Part shown: piece after piece, positions 61,494-64,000 of the stretch
Layout: each line of letters starts with the position of its first letter
Position numbering within the stretch: position 1 is the first letter of the stretch
NCBI GenBank assembly: GCA_033064195.1
Contig: JARBJD010000158.1
Span: 1-64,000 of the forward strand
DNA length: 64,000 bases
Source: Blattamonas nauphoetae
Lineage: Eukaryota > Preaxostyla > Oxymonadida
Direction: 5' to 3'
Position numbers and translations under genes: made by a program
Notes under the pieces: generated by a model
Seen by the model: the letters and a program-made list of their open reading frames with translations, nothing else
Told to the model about the DNA's origin: nothing
Databases searched by the model: none

Positions 61494-64000
61494 TTAATAA
61501 ACTGTCCTTTGCAGCCTTTCGTTGTTTCCTTCTGCGACAGAGAACCACAATGATCAGAACGAAGATGAAAAGAACGACGGAAGCAATCACAGGAATCAGC
61601 CACATCAGAGTTTTCTTTGTTTGTTCCAATGTTAGTGCTTTCTTCGCTGCAGCATCGCTGATTTTCAGAAGAATGTGGTTGGCAGTGCTTTGATTCTGAC
61701 CAAAGGCGAGTCGGGCATGGAGTTCGAGTGAGTGGTCGATGTCTTTGATGGACGACCGATTCAATTTCAGATTCACTGAAGTCTCACTCCACTCCGAAGA
61801 ATTCAGACCAGCCAACTCGATCGTCGTCGATCTCTTCTCCACTTTCTCCTTTTCGTCCCACTCCACAACCTCCAAGCCCAACCCGCACGGCATCAGAAGT
61901 GAACCAAACAGTGACACATCATATGAATGGCTTGTGGACGTCGATTTCGTCTTGTTCGAGTCCAATGTCGGGATGAACAACAGTTTCGTCCCATCCATAC
62001 TCTTTGAGTTCAGATGGCAATCTCCAAGAGACATCCACGCTGATGGTGTGTCATGAGTTCCATCTCCACTGCTCAGCGTTCCAATCGCGACTTCTCCCTC
62101 ATTTGAACAAACAATGTTTCGACGAGCGGATGGGAACAGTTCAGTGTTCGGTGTGTTGTCGCGGAAGACTGACGAATCAATCGTGATTGTTCCACCTTTC
62201 ATGTTCAGTGCGCCTTGAGGCAGTTCATGGAACTTCGACCAGTCGATCGTCGTTGAACAGTTGTCAAGTTCAATCACTCCACTCGTCCACTCGCAGATTG
62301 AGAGCGTGTCGGAGTTCGGAACAGGAATGTTCACTCCATCAATCACACAATTCTCCAAAACGATCGTCGAGTTCACTCCACACAGGAACACAAACGACTC
62401 CGAAGCTGTTTCAACAGCAACCTCAACTTTCTTCAGCTCCATGGTGCCTTCGTTCACTGTGATCAGACCAGAACCATCTGGATGTGTCGCCGAGGCAGGG
62501 ATTCGGATGATTCCATTCGCCACCTTCCCATTCTCAATCATCACTGAGACATCATTCGGGATGGAAATCGGTTGGGTCTCCGTCGTCTCTTTCAGAACTT
62601 TGATGATGACGTAGTTGTGATTGAGTCCATCAGCGATGCTCCATGCCATCCAAATCGACACACAAGGATTGTTTTCGTCACCACACGTCAGATCATCGGA
62701 GGTCTACGACTGATCAACAAACAGTGTGATGGAGCGAGGCTTCTTGAAAGTGGTGAACGTGTCGACTTGCTTCCTCATTGGATGGACACTTGATTCTGCT
62801 CTCAGTTCAGCAACTGTGTATTCTGTTCCATATTGGATGGTGTCACTCCATCCAATCCGATGAAATCCTGTTTCTCCTTTCTCGGGTGTCGAGAATATGA
62901 CAGTGAATGTCTCCCCAGTGTCCAATTTCAGAGTGTATGTGCGGCCGATGTTGACGTGTTCAGCTGTCAGAACCAGTTTGAAGGAAGTGCAAGGTGAGTT
63001 TGTGAACTCGAACGAGATGGACTTGAGGATCGGCGAAAACGGGACAGTGAACTGTTTGGCTTTCGGATTGATGATGATTGGAGCAGAGTCTTTCGTGATC
63101 TGTGAGATCGTGTAAACAGCACCAAAGACAACATGTGGTGTTAATGTGCTGTCTGTTGAGATTGAGCAAGAAAGTGTTCCATCTTCATTGCGATCAAGAG
63201 GAACAACAATCTCAGCGTTCGATGCTCCAGGTTGGAGTGAGAGTTCGTACACACCAGCATCGAACGCTCTTCCATCAAATTTCAGAATTACATTCTTCTC
63301 ATCGTCACTTAGAACTGGGGTGACTCCCTCCAATCGGCTCGGTTCAGTTGGAGCTGTCAACGTCGTGATGTGGTTGATCACTTTCGATGACACAGATTCA
63401 GGTTTTGTGAATGATTTGATCGAATAAGTGTGTCCGTAGATCAGTTGGGCTGTGGGATAAAGATTGATCATCATCGTTCCTTCTGTCGCTGATGTGAAAA
63501 CAATCTCTGCATTGATAATCACAGTTTCACCAGAATCACTGGAAATCGTTGTGTCTGTCATCGATACGAAATATGTCCCGCTTGGCATGTTCTCTCCAAC
63601 AAACGGAATTGTCGTCGTGTTCAAATCCGCTCCATTGATGGCTGTTCCAACTGCCACAATTCGAGCGAGTGGATCAGTCACTTTGAACTGCATGCCACTG
63701 TTGAACACAAGCGAAGCATCTTCAGCTGATGAAGCTCCAATGATTTCATATGTCTTCCCCTGCTTCACCTTCGATGTCCCATCTGCATTCCACATTTCGA
63801 GGGTGCCACTTCCAGTTTGATCTGACCTGAAACTCACTTCGAAAGGGTCGGTGTTGGAAGTGTCGACAACGTCTTTGAAGGTGAGTGTGCAGGTCAGGAC
63901 GGTCGAGAAGTCAATCCCTTCGAAATGAACAGTAACTTCTGTGAACAACTCGTTGTATGTCAATTTGTTGATTGAAGTGATTCTTGGAGGCGCAGCTGGT

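Larger units (their letters stand above)
58608..64000 (-). pseudogene. Receptor-like pseudokinase with repeat ectodomain, interrupted, partial
   Basis: The gene runs off the window at 64,000. The ectodomain first shows repeated Ig/IPT-like units (62,707-64,000; PFVGENMPSGTYFVSMTDT, KFDGRAFDAGVYELSLQPG), then a beta-helix-like part (61,800-62,700; SIVLEN/VIELDNC-type rungs). A membrane helix follows (LIPVIASVVLFIFVLIIVVL) with a basic stop RRRKQRK. The cytoplasmic kinase fold is in 59,778-60,519 (ILTNLSPLWVYLDEQD, GQRWLAPEVA, VFSLGLILWEMETGLVPFGE) and 58,608-58,803 (ELVRRCLSLDVHERPTLDE). HRD is replaced by NLS and no DFG is seen, so it is a pseudokinase. Two 974-bp elements split it, and an in-frame TAG lies at 62,704. 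Frame agreement across the elements shows one gene. Confidence 0.75.

Noticed and set aside
1-64000. CRISPR arrays, tRNA and rRNA genes
   Set aside because: No direct repeats with regular unique spacers, no cloverleaf with conserved T-loop words and no rRNA-like conserved stretch were noticed by eye. A dedicated scan was not possible.

Overview
The window looks like an accessory, transposon-rich stretch of a protist genome. Host-type genes carry very short GT-AG introns (about 26-35 nt, with a few longer), SPRY domains with the signature EVDMDSTPRTVQF, and a membrane receptor-like pseudokinase with a beta-helix-like ectodomain. Together with a Polinton/Maverick, hAT elements and several TIR elements, this fits an oxymonad or other Preaxostyla flagellate such as Blattamonas. 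That assignment is inference from recalled sequence style and was not tested by a search.

Layout. 1-3,086 is host flank with transposon debris: the truncated end of a foldback element, a hAT C-terminal scrap and a broken CENP-B/pogo-like gene. 3,093-43,040 is one Polinton bounded by the 6-bp duplication TCCATA, with 2,742-bp terminal inverted repeats that begin AG. Its core carries an S74-type fibre end, two capsid-like genes, small hydrophobic virion-type proteins, a packaging-type ATPase, a retroviral-type integrase, and a protein-primed-type DNA polymerase B with an HNH-like domain inside it. Each inverted repeat encodes a repeat-built protein. Almost every element gene is preceded by the same T-rich start motif. 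No maturation protease was recognised. The element is a fossil: three large insertions each interrupt one of its genes (11,107-19,984 with a hAT transposase, host-like gene pieces, a hAT MITE and a 2.7-kb minisatellite; 20,210-24,891 with two related TIR elements; 30,880-36,414 with a second hAT), and several other genes are broken. The highly similar terminal repeats suggest either a fairly young insertion or homogenisation of the ends.

43,047-53,874 is a graveyard: reverse-transcriptase and RNase H scraps of DIRS-like retroelements, two broken copies of an unclassified DDE-like transposase, a second hAT MITE, a 1.4-kb foldback element, and an abutting 0.65-kb MITE that shares its TA target with it.

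53,967-64,000 returns to host-type sequence: three SPRY gene copies on the minus strand, two of them with matching tiny introns; a small one-pass membrane protein with a 33-nt intron; a 48-codon two-exon gene model; and a large receptor-like pseudokinase gene that runs off the window edge. The last gene is split by two 974-bp elements of the same family in opposite orientation, each apparently inserted between A and T without a target duplication.
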